This document shows positions 22,066 through 32,796 of a stretch of DNA of 64,000 nt, piece by piece. Positions within the stretch are counted from its first letter, which is position 1. Each line of letters begins with the position of its first letter. Both the position numbers and the translations under genes were made by a program. The DNA lies in contig WBVU01000019.1 of assembly GCA_009192285.1 (NCBI GenBank), positions 827,379-891,378 on the forward strand. Direction: 5' to 3'. The stretch is from Morchella semilibera (lineage: Eukaryota; Ascomycota; Pezizomycetes; Pezizales; Morchellaceae). The notes beneath the pieces are model-generated. The model made no database searches, was not told where the DNA came from, and saw only the letters and a list, made by a program, of their open reading frames with translations.

Positions 22066-25000
22066 GGCCTAGCTCCTGATAGGCCCGAGGTTTCGAAGGA
22101 TACTGCTCGTGAAATACTTTCCTAATATCAGGACTATGCTTCAAATCACCCGAAGATTGCCAGGACGGTTCTTCATATCCAACATATCTAACCAAGTACT
22201 CCACCTGTCGCCCCCTCCTCCGCGAATCCAATATCTCCGCTACTTCCCATTCAGTCTCTCCTTCAACTTCCACCGGCGGGGGTGGTTCAACAATTTGTCC
22301 GGGAATAGGATCCCCAACTGTCGGCGATAATAATGAAACATGGAATACCGGATGTATTTTCATAGAAACAGGTAATTCCAACTCGTAGGCATAAGGGCTC
22401 ACAATTCGTTTGACCGGGTAGGGACCAATTTGTTTCCAGTCAAGTTTTTTCGAGGGTCGTTTTGTTTCAATATTTCGAGTCGAGAGCCAGACAAAATCAC
22501 CAACCGCATATCGAGGTGCCGGAGTCCGGTGTAAGTTGGCCATCTCCTCCTGTATTTTCTGCGCCCTGAACATCTCACTTTTCAGGAAGTCAAACACCTG
22601 AGACATCTCTCGTGCTAACCCATTAGCCTGATCTTCATTCACCGTCTGTCCGTGCTGTAAGGGTCCGAATGTCATCCTCGGATGTCTCCCATAGTTAGCC
22701 TGAAAGGGGGACATATTAGTAGTTTCAAAGATATGATTATTAGTAGCAAATTCAGCCAGAGGTAAAAAATCCACCCAGTTATCCTGTTGATATGATACAT
22801 AACTGCGGAGGTACTGTTCCATAATCGCATTGTTCCTTTCTGTTTGTCCATCAGTCTGAGGATGAAATGCTGTAGAGTAACGAGGGGCAATCTCCAGCCG
22901 TTCGCAGAGAACTTTCCAAAATTCGGCAGTAAACTGTGTCCCTCGATCGGAAACAATAGTCTCTGGTAGCCCATGTAACTTCCATACCTGCTCCAGGTAT
23001 AGACGAGACAGATCCCTGGCGTTAACATTCTCCGTCGTGGGAATCAAATGTTTCATCTTTGTTAACCGATCCACCACTACCAAAATGACATTAAATCCAT
23101 GACTCTCCGGAAGTCCCGTTACAAAATCCATCGTGACATCCGTCCAGGGTCCCTTGGGCACCAATAATGGACGCAGAACTCCTTGTAGGGGATTATGATT
23201 CGTCTTACTTCGCCGACAGATATGACAATTCTGAACATAGCGATCTGTATATTTCCGCATGGTCGGCCAATAATATTCCCGGCTGAGAAGTTCCAAAGTC
23301 TTTGATCCGTCCAGGATGTCCAGCAGAGGGTTATCGTGGTATTCTCGTAACAAATAGAGTTTAAGTTCGTCGTAATCAGGAACATAGAGTGTATTTTGAT
23401 AAAGCAATAGCCCCTCCTTGCTCTCTTTGCACTCAGCCAACGAAATCTCTTTTGATTGTTTGAACGCCATCTCGGAGCATGGATAGGATTTTGTTTGGAA
23501 AGCTATCACTCTGGTAAGCTTTGTTAAACAAATCAAGTACGGGAGACGATCCTTCAGCGGGTTCATTTGCCAAAGAACCCGCTAACAAACCTATCTTAAC
23601 ATCCAGATTCTCCTTCTTCAAAACCACTCGGCTTTGTTGCTTCAATCTCTCATCCCCCTCCTTCGGTAAATCCTTTAGGTCTTCTAGTCAGAATATCAAC
23701 CTTCCTTCCCTGCTTCCCCGGCCTATACTGAATCATAAAATTAAACCGAGATAGAAACTCTGCCCAACGAGTTTGACGTCTATTCAGCAATTTAGTCGAC
23801 ATAAAGTACTCAAGATTGCGATGATCTGTAAGTACTTTGACTTGAAATTGAGCTGTCTCCAAATGAGGTCTCCATTCCTCGAAGCAACGAATAATGGCCA
23901 ACAGCTCCTTGTCGTAGATCTCATAATTGCATTCTACTGGCGAATGTATTTTGGAGAAAAAGGCAACCGGGTGCAGGATTCCTTCATCGTCTCGTTGTGA
24001 TAGTATCCCTGCCGACACATAATCTGATGCGTCGGTTTCTACAATAAATTCTTTTTCGGGATCAGGATGCATCAATATGGGAGCAGTAATAAAAGCAGTC
24101 TTGAGTTTCTGAAAAGCTTGTTCAACTTTTGGGTCCACTCGAATCGTACATGCTTCTTTGTCAGAGTGGTCAATGGCCGAGCCACTCGGGAGTAAGCATA
24201 AATAAAACGTCGATAAAAATTGGCAAACCCAAGGAATTCCTGAACCTCCTTCACTGTCTTTGGCGCCTCCCAGTCCACAATTGTCTGTACCTTAGCAGGA
24301 TCCATCTTCATTCCTCCAGGGGTCAAGATCATGCCCAAATATTTTGTCTCTTGTACGCTGAATTCGCATTTCTCTGGTTTTAGATGAACCTCATTAGCTT
24401 CCAAGGCTTGCAGTACTTGTCGCACATCCTGTTGGTGTTGTTCCAAGGTCTCCGAATAAATGAGAATATCATCCAGATAAGCAGTAGCGCAACGATCCAG
24501 AAAGGGGCGAAGAATATCATTAACCCAACGTTGGAAGGTAGCAGGAGCATTGGTTAGACTAAAAGGCATCACCAAATATTCCCAATGTCCATAGCGTGTT
24601 CTAAAAGCCGTTTTCCACTCGTCCCCTTCTTTAATCCTGATCTGATTATAACCCCATCGTAGGTCCAACTTGGTAAAATAATTAGCTCGGGCTAAATTGG
24701 CCATCGTTTCTGGTGTAAGGGGAAGAGGGTATCGATCCTTAACCGTAATAGCATTTAGCTTCCGATAATCGACACACAAGCGTAAGGAACCATCAGCCTT
24801 TTTAACAAATAGCACCGGGGCGCCGGCTGGAGAATTGCTAGATCTAAGAAATCCTTTCTGCAAATTATCGGCCAAATAATCCCTCAACGCCTTCAATTCC
24901 TCCCGTGACATACTATACATGGGACTAAAGGGTGGTACCATTCCTTCCTGAAGTTTGATTTCATGGTCATAGGGGCGATGTGGTGGTAATTTAGAAGAAT

Positions 25001-25688
25001 TGGTCTCATCGAACAGCTGTCGGAACCGCTGATAGTCAATTGGAATCGTTCCATCATGGTTGGCAGGCATCTCCAATATTTTGTTGACCGCATAGAGGGT
25101 AGTCGAATAAATTTGCACCGTAGGGTCTTGCGAAAGTTTCTTAAAAGATCGAGGAGTAATTGCTGAAATATTTGTAACAGGCCTTTCGGGCGGTGAAGTT
25201 GAAATTCCTCGAGCAACAATAGGTTTGTGGTTGGCTATGCAATGTTCAAGACACACTGATGATTGGAAGCGAATCTCATTCCTTCCACTATCAATCAAAA
25301 CTGCATGCTTCCTCAGCCAGGGGATTCCCATCACAATTGGGTAATGTCCCAACTTTGTAACAAAGAAAGGACACTCCTCCACATGTCCATTAATTTCCAA
25401 TTCCAACGTCACCTTCCTGGTCACTTTCCCAGACTCAATAGGTCTTCCATCAATCACATCAATCTCCCTCTCAGTCCGTAAATTTTTCATTTTTAATTCA
25501 TGGCGGCGCACAAAGTCTTCATCAATAAATGCATCTTCCGACGCTCCAGTATCAATCAAGGCATAAGTGGGTACAATGGATTTTTTATTTTGTGAAATAG
25601 AACATACTACAATCAGTTGATTCCCATCCATCTCCCCTTCTGATACTGAAAACGTTGAAATAGACACCTGAGAGAAAACCTTTGGAGG

Positions 25689-25730
25689 TCCCTGGGCTAC
25701 GCCACCTAGGCCAGGGACGAATCTTTTAAC
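25689..25730 (-). promoter_or_regulatory. Element 1 gag-pol -1 frameshift signal
   Basis: On the minus strand: heptamer G TTA AAA (25730-25724, in gag phase), a 6-base spacer, then a 7-bp hairpin (TCCCTGG/CCAGGGA at 25717-25711 and 25695-25689) whose 15-base loop holds the gag stop TAG. After a -1 slip the pol frame is open. Element 2 has the same layout with an unrelated stem. Confidence 0.75.
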
Positions 25731-26523
25731 TCCTCCTCATCCGACAATACCTCCTCTTCCTTTTCCTTCTTTTCCTTTCTTGCTTCCAACAACGCTCCCC
25801 TCATCCTGGGTGCTGCCTTTCCCGAGGGCGAAAGCTTACAGTCTCTAACCAAATGTCCAACCCCCCCGCAATAGTAACAACGATTCTCCATGCGGCGTGC
25901 CTCCCTTTCTCTGGGATCCGGGCGACGATAACTATTAGACAAATCCATGGGAACGGCTCCCCTAGGAGTATAGGAAGGGTGGGCCGCTGGCGCAACATTC
26001 TTCGGTGGTGGTTGGGGTGGTCCTCGTACGACTAGGGATGTTGCTGGTGCAACGGGGAAACGAGGAGCAAAGGGGCGTGGAGCAGGGGCACTTGGAATCT
26101 GAAAACGAAATCTCCCCATCCTGGCCTGTAGCGCCCGTTGCTTATTATCAAGACGTTGAAGGAGCAGCCCACAGTCCTTAATCGTAGTTGGTGTTTCATT
26201 CTGAATCATCAGGGCCATTAGGTCCTGGTTAAGTCCCTCCAACAAACATTCAATCTTGGCCGCTTCGTTGAACTCAGAGTCGGCAGCATATCGCTGAAAC
26301 TCTGCAAAATACTCAGAAAAGGTGCGTTGGCGCTGCCTGATCTCCCTCAAATTACGAGCGGCAGTGGCGACGTGGTCTGGATCCCCAAAAGCATTATCCA
26401 AAATTTCAAAAAACTCCGCCATGGAATCAAGAGTAATTCCTTCATCCGTAATATAAACTAGAAATTGATCCGCCGCCGGCCCCTCCAGTCGAGAAATAGC
26501 ATATGCAAGTTGTTGAGCCGCGG
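25706..26523 (-). pseudogene. gag: Element 1 gag, C-terminal two-thirds
   Basis: Structural protein of the retrotransposon particle. Begins where element 2 interrupts the gene (residues AAQQLAYAISRLEG, typical Retrotrans_gag domain) and continues through FSEYFAEFQRYAADS. A CCHC zinc knuckle follows (CYYCGGVGHLVRDC), then a lysine/glutamate-rich tail ending LKDSSLA. The N-terminal parts are at 33332-33286 and 32791-32410. Adding the three pieces, with duplications counted once, gives 1242 bases, exactly 414 codons, so the frame was intact before the insertions. The zinc knuckle is expected to bind the element RNA. Frames upstream of 26524 belong to the inserted LTR. Confidence 0.9.
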
Positions 26524-27115
26524 TGTTACGGAGCAACACGGAGACAACAGACAAGAGAGCCGAGGTACACAACCGAGGCGAAGACGGGGACGAGGACGAG
26601 GGACGAAGACGCGGAAACTTATCCGAGGAGCAGGGTTGTAGGGCAGAGGGTCCAGATGGCCTCTCTGACGAAGACGTGGAGACGAAGGTACCAGTAGACG
26701 ACGCGGACTACGGTCATGGACTATGGACGAGGCGAGACGAAGCGAGGCGAGATAGAAACGAGACGAAGCGAGACAAGACGAAGCGAGGTACTATGAGAGA
26801 CCCAATGGGGTCTTGGCAGAGGCTATGGTTATGACGTAATATATTTAGAGACTAAAGACACGCAGAGCGAGACGAAACTAAACAGTAGGGTTGATAACAG
26901 GAAGAACACGTAAGAAAAGAAAGAGAAAGAAAAGAACAAAGGAGACATCCGTAGCAACGTATATATATACCCCTCCTAATCCCTGTACAGTCATGACTCA
27001 TAACATCATGTAACGGAAACCCATAGAAACCCCAAGAACCAAAAAGAAACCTTACACCCGAAGACCTATACTCTAATATCCTCCTCCTCCGCGAAGCCCG
27101 TGGTACGCCGTGATA
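26524..27115 (-). repeat. Element 2 3' LTR
   Basis: Plus-strand start TGTTACGGAGCAACACGGAG, end CGCCGTGATA. Identical to 31818-32409 except for C versus T in CTCTGA(C/T)GAAG. Contains AAGAACACGT at 26902-26911. Confidence 0.95.
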
Positions 27116-27131
27116 GATTAGGCCCTCCTTC
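27116..27131 (-). promoter_or_regulatory. Element 2 polypurine tract
   Basis: GAAGGAGGG followed by CCTAATC on the minus strand lies directly before the 3' LTR, just after the pol stop codon at 27136. Confidence 0.6.
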
Positions 27132-27135
27132 AGGC

Positions 27136-30100
27136 CTAACTCCTGGTAGGCCTAGGTTTGCGTGGGTAACTATCATGAAAGTCCTTAACCAAGTCGGGGG
27201 CATGCTCCAAATCCTCGGGGGGTTGCCAGGATGGTTCGTCATAACCCAAATACCGAACCAAATACTCCAATTTGCCATAACGTCGTCGGGAATCTAAAAC
27301 TCGTTCCACTTCCCATTCCTGCTCACCTTCGATTTCTATGGCTGGAGGTGGGGACTGTAGTTGGCCGGGAACTGGATTGCTGGGGGCAAGAGACAGAAGG
27401 GACACATGAAACACCGGGTGAATTTTCATAGACGCTGGGAGATCAAGTTCATAAGCGTAGGGGCTAACCACCCGCTTAATCACATAGGGACCAATGCGCT
27501 TCCAATCGAGTTTCTTCGAGGGTCGCTTGGTCTCAATATTCCGAGTCGAGAGTAAAACTTCATCTCCGATAGCATACCTAGGGGCGGGAATTCTATTCCG
27601 ATTTGCTGCCTCCTCATGAATTTTCTGAGCCCGGGCCATTTCCTCACGAAGAAACTCATAAACCTGTGCCATAGTCTTGGCCATACCATTCGCCTGATCC
27701 TCATTGGTTGTCTTTCCATGCTGTAGCGGGGCAAAGGACATACGGGGACTCCTCCCATAATTGGCCTGAAACGGGGACATTTTGGTGGTCTCGGAGACAT
27801 GGTTATTGGTTGCAAACTCCGCCATTGAAAGATACTGGGTCCAATCGTCCTGTTGGTACGAAACGTAGGCTCGAAGATATTGTTCCATGATGGCATTAAT
27901 CCTCTCGGTCTGCCCGTCTGTCTGTGGATGAAATGCAGTACTATAACGTGGGGCAATCTCAAGACGGGAACATAGAGTCTTCCAAAATTCCGCTGTAAAC
28001 TGGGTACCGCGGTCTGAAACAATAGTTTCAGGGAGTCCATGAAGTTTCCAAACAGAATCAAGATACATGGCCGCAACGTCCCTGGCATTTGCCTCCTCGG
28101 TGCAAGGTATAAAATGACGCATCTTTGTTAGACGATCCACCACGACCAGAATTGCATTAAAGCCATTGCTTTTTGGAAGTCCTGTCACGAAATCCATTGA
28201 TACGTCGGTCCATGGGCCTTTAGGTACCGCCAGGGGTCGAAGCACGCCTTGTAAAGCACTACGAGAGGCTTTACTACGGGAACACACATTGCAGTTCAGA
28301 ACATAGCGATCGACGTACTTCCTCATATTTGGCCAATAGTAATTCCGACTGAGGAGTTCGAGAGTCTTGGCCCGACCTGGATGCCCAGCAGAGGGTTTAT
28401 CATGATGGTCCTGCAATAGGCGAAGCTGAAGATCATTAGACTCAGGAACGTAAATAGCTTGGCGATATAGAAGAAATCCATCTTCCGTTTCGGTACATTC
28501 GGCGAGGGAGATTTTCTTGGACTGCTTAGTGCCATTGCGAAGCATCGTCAGAACTTGTTCGGGGAAACTATCTTCTTGGTAAGCTTGGATCAACAACTCC
28601 TTCACGGTAGACATTCCTTCAGCGGGTTCATTTGTCAAAGAACCCGCCAACAAACTTAGCTTAATCTTTGATTCCAAATTCCCCTGCTTCAATATCACTT
28701 GCGACTGATGCGTCAACCGTTCGTCCCCTTCCTTTGGCAAATCCCTTGACCTCCTGGTAAGTGCATCCGGCTTTCCCCCTTGTTTCCCTGGTCTAAACTG
28801 AATAACGAAATTAAATCGAGACAGAAATTCGGCCCAGCGTGTTTGACGACGATTCAACAACTTGGTCGACATAAAATATTCCAAATTCCTATGATCACTC
28901 AAAACCTTAACGGGGTACCGAGATCCTTCCAGATGTGGACGCCATTCTTCGAAACTCCTAATCACTGCCAACAATTCCTTGTCGTAAATTTCATAATTAC
29001 ATTCGGCTGGGGAGTGTTTCTTGGAGAAGAATGCCACTGGGTGCAAAATTCCATCGTCACCGTACTGGGACATAATGCCCGCCGAGACATAATCAGAGGC
29101 ATCGGTCTCCACAATAACTTCTTTTTCAAAGTCAAAGTGGGCCAGGATCGGGGCCGAAGTGAAGGCATCTTTGAGCTTCTTAAACGCTGCCTCTGCCTTT
29201 ATGGACCATTCAAACTTCACATTCTTCTTGGTCAAGGCAGTAAGCGGGGCAACGACTCGAGAATACGCATAAATAAACCGTCGGTAGAAATTTGCAAAGC
29301 CTAAAAATTCCTGGACCTCCCGGAGTCTAGTGGGAGTTTCCCAATCCTTGATCGTCGATACCTTGCTGGGGTCCATCTGGATGCCTTCGGGAGTAACAAT
29401 AAGTCCGAGGTACTTAGTCTGTTGGACATAAAACTCGCATTTTTCCGGCTTAAGGTGAACACCGTGAATTTGGAACACCTTCAGAATTTCCCGGACATGT
29501 TGTTTATGCTCTTCCAGGGTCTCAGAGTAAATCAATACATCATCGAGGTAAGCCGTGGCAAAGTCATCCAAAAAAGGGCGCAGAAGATCATTAATCCAAT
29601 GTTGGAATGCAGCGGGGGCATTGGTCAATCCGAAAGGCATAACATTATACTCGAAATGGCCATAACGAGTCCTAAATGCAGTCTTCCATTCGTCTCCCTC
29701 CTGAATCCTAATTTGGTGATATCCCCAACGAAGATCCAACTTGGTATAATATTTAGCCTTGGACAGGCGTGACAAGGTCTCAGGAATCAGGGGCAGTGGA
29801 TGTCGATTTTTGACCGTAATCTCGTTGAGCTTTCGATAATCAACGCACAACCGGAGGGAGCCATCGGATTTCTTCACAAACAGAACTGGGGGCACCAGCA
29901 GGAGATTCGGAATAACGGATAAAACCCTTCGAGAGATTTTCCGTAATATAATCCCTCAGGGCCTGAAGTTCCAACCGGGACATGCCATAGAGAGGACCGA
30001 ACGGGGGTGTCTTGCCATCCTGTAGGACTATTTTCAAGTCATGAGGACGGTGTGGAGGCAAAGCGGCGGCATCGGATTCTTTGAACAAGGATATAAATTC

Positions 30101-30808
30101 CCGAAGTTCCATAGGTACATGAGCCAGGGGATCGAAAACTTGTTTTCCAGCAAGAGCCTCATCAATAGCACGGATTGACGCACAGAAGAGTTTATGCTGC
30201 TGACGTCGAACAAGTCCTAAAAAGGGGGCCGCTCCAATAGCTGCGATCTGGATAGCCGGGGCGTCAGGAAACGAAACTGAGATTCCTTTTGCCGTGACTG
30301 GAGCATGAGAGCAAGAACAGTTCTGAACGCAAAAGTCAGAATCAAAGATGATCTTATTCGTCTTTGGTCTGATAGCCAGATCGTGGTGCCTCATCCAAGG
30401 GATACCCATTACTAGTGGGTAGTGTCCTAACTTCGTAACGAAAAACGGAGCCAGTTCCTGGTGTCCATTGATATCCAGGGAGAGCTTGATCATATGCGTA
30501 ATTTTTCCTGATTCCACCAGCCTGCCGTCGATTACCTCGAGCAAGCGTGATGTCTTCAGGGGAACCGGAACAAGACCATGCTGCAAGACAAACCCTTGGT
30601 CAACAAAAGCATAGCCCGACGCGCCTGTATCAATCAGGGCGTGGGTAGCAATGGGGGCGGCGGCATCTTGAGCAACAGAGCAGGAAACGACAAGAGACTC
30701 CTCAGACATCCTGTCTTCGGAAACGGCGGCGGCGGAGAGAACAAAGGTAGGTGGCGGGACTAGCCCCTTTGGTGTGCCAATTTTTACCAAAGGGGCTGAC
30801 CTTTTAAC
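27136..30808 (-). CDS. pol: Element 2 pol polyprotein, one +1 frameshift
   Basis: Upstream part (30790-29896 in frame): retropepsin with ALIDTGASG (Asp about residue 54) and the start of RT. At 29888-29892 a run of five C on the coding strand, where element 1 predicts four, shifts the frame. The remainder (29895-27136, 919 codons) is intact. Numbered from 29895, it holds RT YLDD at 116-119, RNase H Asp 265, integrase zinc ligands H498/H505/C535/C538, catalytic D568, D628 and E664 (exactly 35 residues between D628 and E664), and a chromodomain at about 857-912 (EYLVRYLGYDEPSW). Translation is expected by -1 frameshifting from ORF1. The chromodomain usually steers integration to modified histones (family knowledge). 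The extra base could be a sequencing error. Confidence 0.93.
30763..30808 (-). promoter_or_regulatory. Element 2 gag-pol -1 frameshift signal
   Basis: On the minus strand: heptamer G TTA AAA (30808-30802) in ORF1 phase, a 5-base spacer, then a perfect 11-bp stem GCCCCTTTGGT/ACCAAAGGGGC (30796-30786 and 30773-30763) with a 12-base loop. The ORF1 stop TAA (30786-30784) sits at the stem-loop edge. The pol frame is open after the slip. Confidence 0.8.
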
Positions 30809-31755
30809 GCCGGCTTCTGGATTACTGGTTCAACTGGTGTTTTACGCCAGTTGTCGAGGGTGCGGGAATCCTGGGAACGAGGGGCAAGGTAGCGAGGCTT
30901 CGGGGTTGGCTTCTTGGTAGCATTGGGGGCGACGACAGGAAGACGGCGGCGAAGATCAACAATGACGGCATCGGCATCGACAAGAGCTTCCTGGTGTAAG
31001 GCCAGACGATAACGAAACTCCTCCCTCTCGGCTGTAAGGGAGGCCACTTCTTCCTGAAGGTCCTCAATGGCCTCGACTGATTCCTCCTGGGCCTTGCACA
31101 TACGAGACCAGAGGTCGGCGGCCTTTTCTTCGGCTGCCTCAAGTTCAGATTCGAGGTTCTCAATAACCTCATCATGGGCCGTACATACGGCTGGTTCTTC
31201 GGGGGCGAGGGCGGGGGCATCAGCATGGGCAGTCAGGACGGCGAGAGCTTCGGCAATAAGGGCATGAGCCTCGGTCAGCTCGTACCCGAAGTCTTCCTCG
31301 ACGGGACCAAAGGTTTCCAGGAAGCTCGTGAGTCTCTCAGTCAAGGTACTGGGGGCGGAGGCGACGGGAATTTCCAGGGGACGGCCGATGGTGTGTTGGG
31401 CAAGGGCGGAGTCCCTAAGGCCACGAATAATAGCTTCGGAGTCGTGGGCGGGGCAGGAGTCATCGATGGTGGGGGCTCCAATATGGAGCTTGCCCGGAGC
31501 AGGTTGCGTAAAGGTGGCCTTAGCCCAGTGGGCGTCGGCGCGCTTGAGACCGTGGGAGATGGCGTATTGCCGGAGACGGTGGACGTGGGGGTCCGAGCCG
31601 AGGCGGTTGCCAAGGTCGAACCAGTGGGAGCGTGGGACGAGGGCGAGGTGGCAGTACCCCTTCCTTTCTGGGAAGAAGCACTCGAGGGGACCGGGAGAGA
31701 AAAAGACAGGGTTGGGGCAGTCCCCCATGGGGACATCCCAACTAAGGTCGGTCAT
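30784..31755 (-). CDS. Element 2 ORF1, gag-position protein without gag signatures, 323 aa
   Basis: ATG at 31755, 62 bases after the 5' LTR, matching the 61-base spacing of element 1. It occupies the gag position and ends at the frameshift signal, so it probably forms the particle. However, it shows no Retrotrans_gag domain and no CCHC knuckle, and I see no similarity to the gag of element 1 although their pol proteins are close. The N-terminal half has PNPVFFSPGPLECFFPERKG and a His/Trp/Arg-rich stretch. The region from about residue 190 is acidic and heptad-like (ENLESELEAAEEKAADLW), predicting a coiled coil. The C-terminus is basic and proline-rich (KKPTPKPRYLAPRSQ). I do not recognise the family. 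Confidence 0.8.
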   Translation of the reverse strand: MTDLSWDVPMGDCPNPVFFSPGPLECFFPERKGYCHLALVPRSHWFDLGNRLGSDPHVHRLRQYAISHGLKRADAHWAKATFTQPAPGKLHIGAPTIDDSCPAHDSEAIIRGLRDSALAQHTIGRPLEIPVASAPSTLTERLTSFLETFGPVEEDFGYELTEAHALIAEALAVLTAHADAPALAPEEPAVCTAHDEVIENLESELEAAEEKAADLWSRMCKAQEESVEAIEDLQEEVASLTAEREEFRYRLALHQEALVDADAVIVDLRRRLPVVAPNATKKPTPKPRYLAPRSQDSRTLDNWRKTPVEPVIQKPALKGQPLW

Positions 31756-31805
31756 TATGACCGAAGCGAGGCGAGACGGGGACGTTGTGTAGGTCGGTGG
31801 AGGGG

Positions 31806-31815
31806 ACGTGTTCTT
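31806..31815 (-). promoter_or_regulatory. Element 2 primer-binding site (self-priming)
   Basis: AAGAACACGT on the minus strand, two bases after the 5' LTR end, is exactly complementary to ACGTGTTCTT in the LTR (32205-32196). No TGG, as expected for a tRNA 3' end, is present. Confidence 0.75.
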
Positions 31816-31817
31816 AG

Positions 31818-32409
31818 TGTTACGGAGCAACACGGAGACAACAGACAAGAGAGCCGAGGTACACAACCGAGGCGAAGACGGGGACGAGGACGAGGGACGA
31901 AGACGCGGAAACTTATCCGAGGAGCAGGGTTGTAGGGCAGAGGGTCCAGATGGCCTCTCTGATGAAGACGTGGAGACGAAGGTACCAGTAGACGACGCGG
32001 ACTACGGTCATGGACTATGGACGAGGCGAGACGAAGCGAGGCGAGATAGAAACGAGACGAAGCGAGACAAGACGAAGCGAGGTACTATGAGAGACCCAAT
32101 GGGGTCTTGGCAGAGGCTATGGTTATGACGTAATATATTTAGAGACTAAAGACACGCAGAGCGAGACGAAACTAAACAGTAGGGTTGATAACAGGAAGAA
32201 CACGTAAGAAAAGAAAGAGAAAGAAAAGAACAAAGGAGACATCCGTAGCAACGTATATATATACCCCTCCTAATCCCTGTACAGTCATGACTCATAACAT
32301 CATGTAACGGAAACCCATAGAAACCCCAAGAACCAAAAAGAAACCTTACACCCGAAGACCTATACTCTAATATCCTCCTCCTCCGCGAAGCCCGTGGTAC
32401 GCCGTGATA
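31818..32409 (-). repeat. Element 2 5' LTR
   Basis: Promoter-bearing LTR. On the minus strand a TATATATATA box lies at 32263-32254. The predicted transcript start region ACGTGTTCTT-CCTGTTATC begins at 32205, about 50 bases downstream. Confidence 0.93.
32196..32205 (-). promoter_or_regulatory. Predicted element 2 self-primer at transcript 5' end
   Basis: ACGTGTTCTT on the element strand, followed by CCTGTTATC. Complementary to the PBS at 31806-31815 over 10 of 10 bases. By analogy with Tf1, it would be the first nucleotides of the mRNA, cleaved off to prime reverse transcription. Confidence 0.65.
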
Positions 32410-32796
32410 CGCGGTAGGAAAGCGATCCAGATTAGCCGTGAGCTTAATCTGAAGTTGTCTCTGGAAGGTCCTGAGAGTCTTGCGATCGCCCCGGTATTTC
32501 TCCGGGTCGGGTAGCTTCTCGGATTTGGATGACTTGGTTAAGTCGTTGTGGAGCTCCTCTAAACCTCCTTTGACTCCTTCTTGCAGCTTCTTAATCTTAG
32601 CCCGGAGTCCCTGGATCTCTTTGTGGAACTCGGCCCGGCCTTGTTCTGTTTCGAAGCGATGGGTAGTAATGTCGACTGCATATTGCTGAACCCCTCCGTG
32701 CGCTCTGTGAAGAAGGGCATACGCTTGCTTCGCTTCTTCCGTTGCTGCGGGGTCCACTTCAGGGTGAGCGACAAAGAACCCTTCGAGATCCGTATG
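32410..32796 (-). pseudogene. gag: Element 1 gag, middle part
   Basis: Between the solo LTR at 32797 and element 2. It reads DLEGFFVAHPEVDPAATEEA, then an alpha-helical charged stretch (GLRAKIKKLQEGVKGGLEEL) and the start of the Retrotrans_gag domain (DPEKYRGDRKTLRTFQRQLQ), ending DRFPT at the element 2 insertion point. The frame connects upstream to the start codon at 33332 and downstream to 26518. Bases 32792-32796 (GTATG) and 32410-32414 (CGCGG) are target duplications. Confidence 0.88.

Larger units (their letters stand above)
22048..25730 (-). pseudogene. pol: Element 1 pol (protease-RT-RNase H-integrase-chromodomain), frameshifted
   Basis: Polyprotein that would copy the element RNA and integrate it. 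Order: retropepsin (ALIDTGASE, catalytic Asp near the start of the frame at 25667), RT with YLDD, RNase H (VETDASDY), integrase (DFVTGLP, SDRGTQF, TERNNAIMEQ) and a C-terminal chromodomain (EYLVRYVGYEEPSW). The frame is broken at about 24126, 23672 and 23463 by single-base changes. A compensated pair at about 23300-23330 garbles the zinc-binding HHCC segment, so the second His is lost compared with HPG in element 2. The last frame reads on into the LTR to 21974. Pol lies in the -1 frame of gag. Reading by homology to element 2 is straightforward. Inactive. Confidence 0.92.
26524..32409 (-). mobile_element. Element 2: young, nearly intact Ty3/gypsy chromovirus, 5.9 kb
   Basis: Two 592-bp LTRs (26524-27115 and 31818-32409) differ at one position by eye. 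A perfect target duplication CGCGG (26519-26523 and 32410-32414) lies within the gag of element 1. Minus-strand order: 5' LTR, PBS (31815-31806), ORF1, a -1 frameshift signal, pol with chromodomain, polypurine tract, 3' LTR. The only coding defect I see is one extra base in a G5/C5 run at 29888-29892. LTR ends are TA...CA on the element strand, not TG...CA. Confidence 0.95.

Noticed and set aside
31174-31935. 253-codon glycine-rich plus-strand frame
   Set aside because: Antisense shadow of the GC-rich element 2 ORF1; no independent support.
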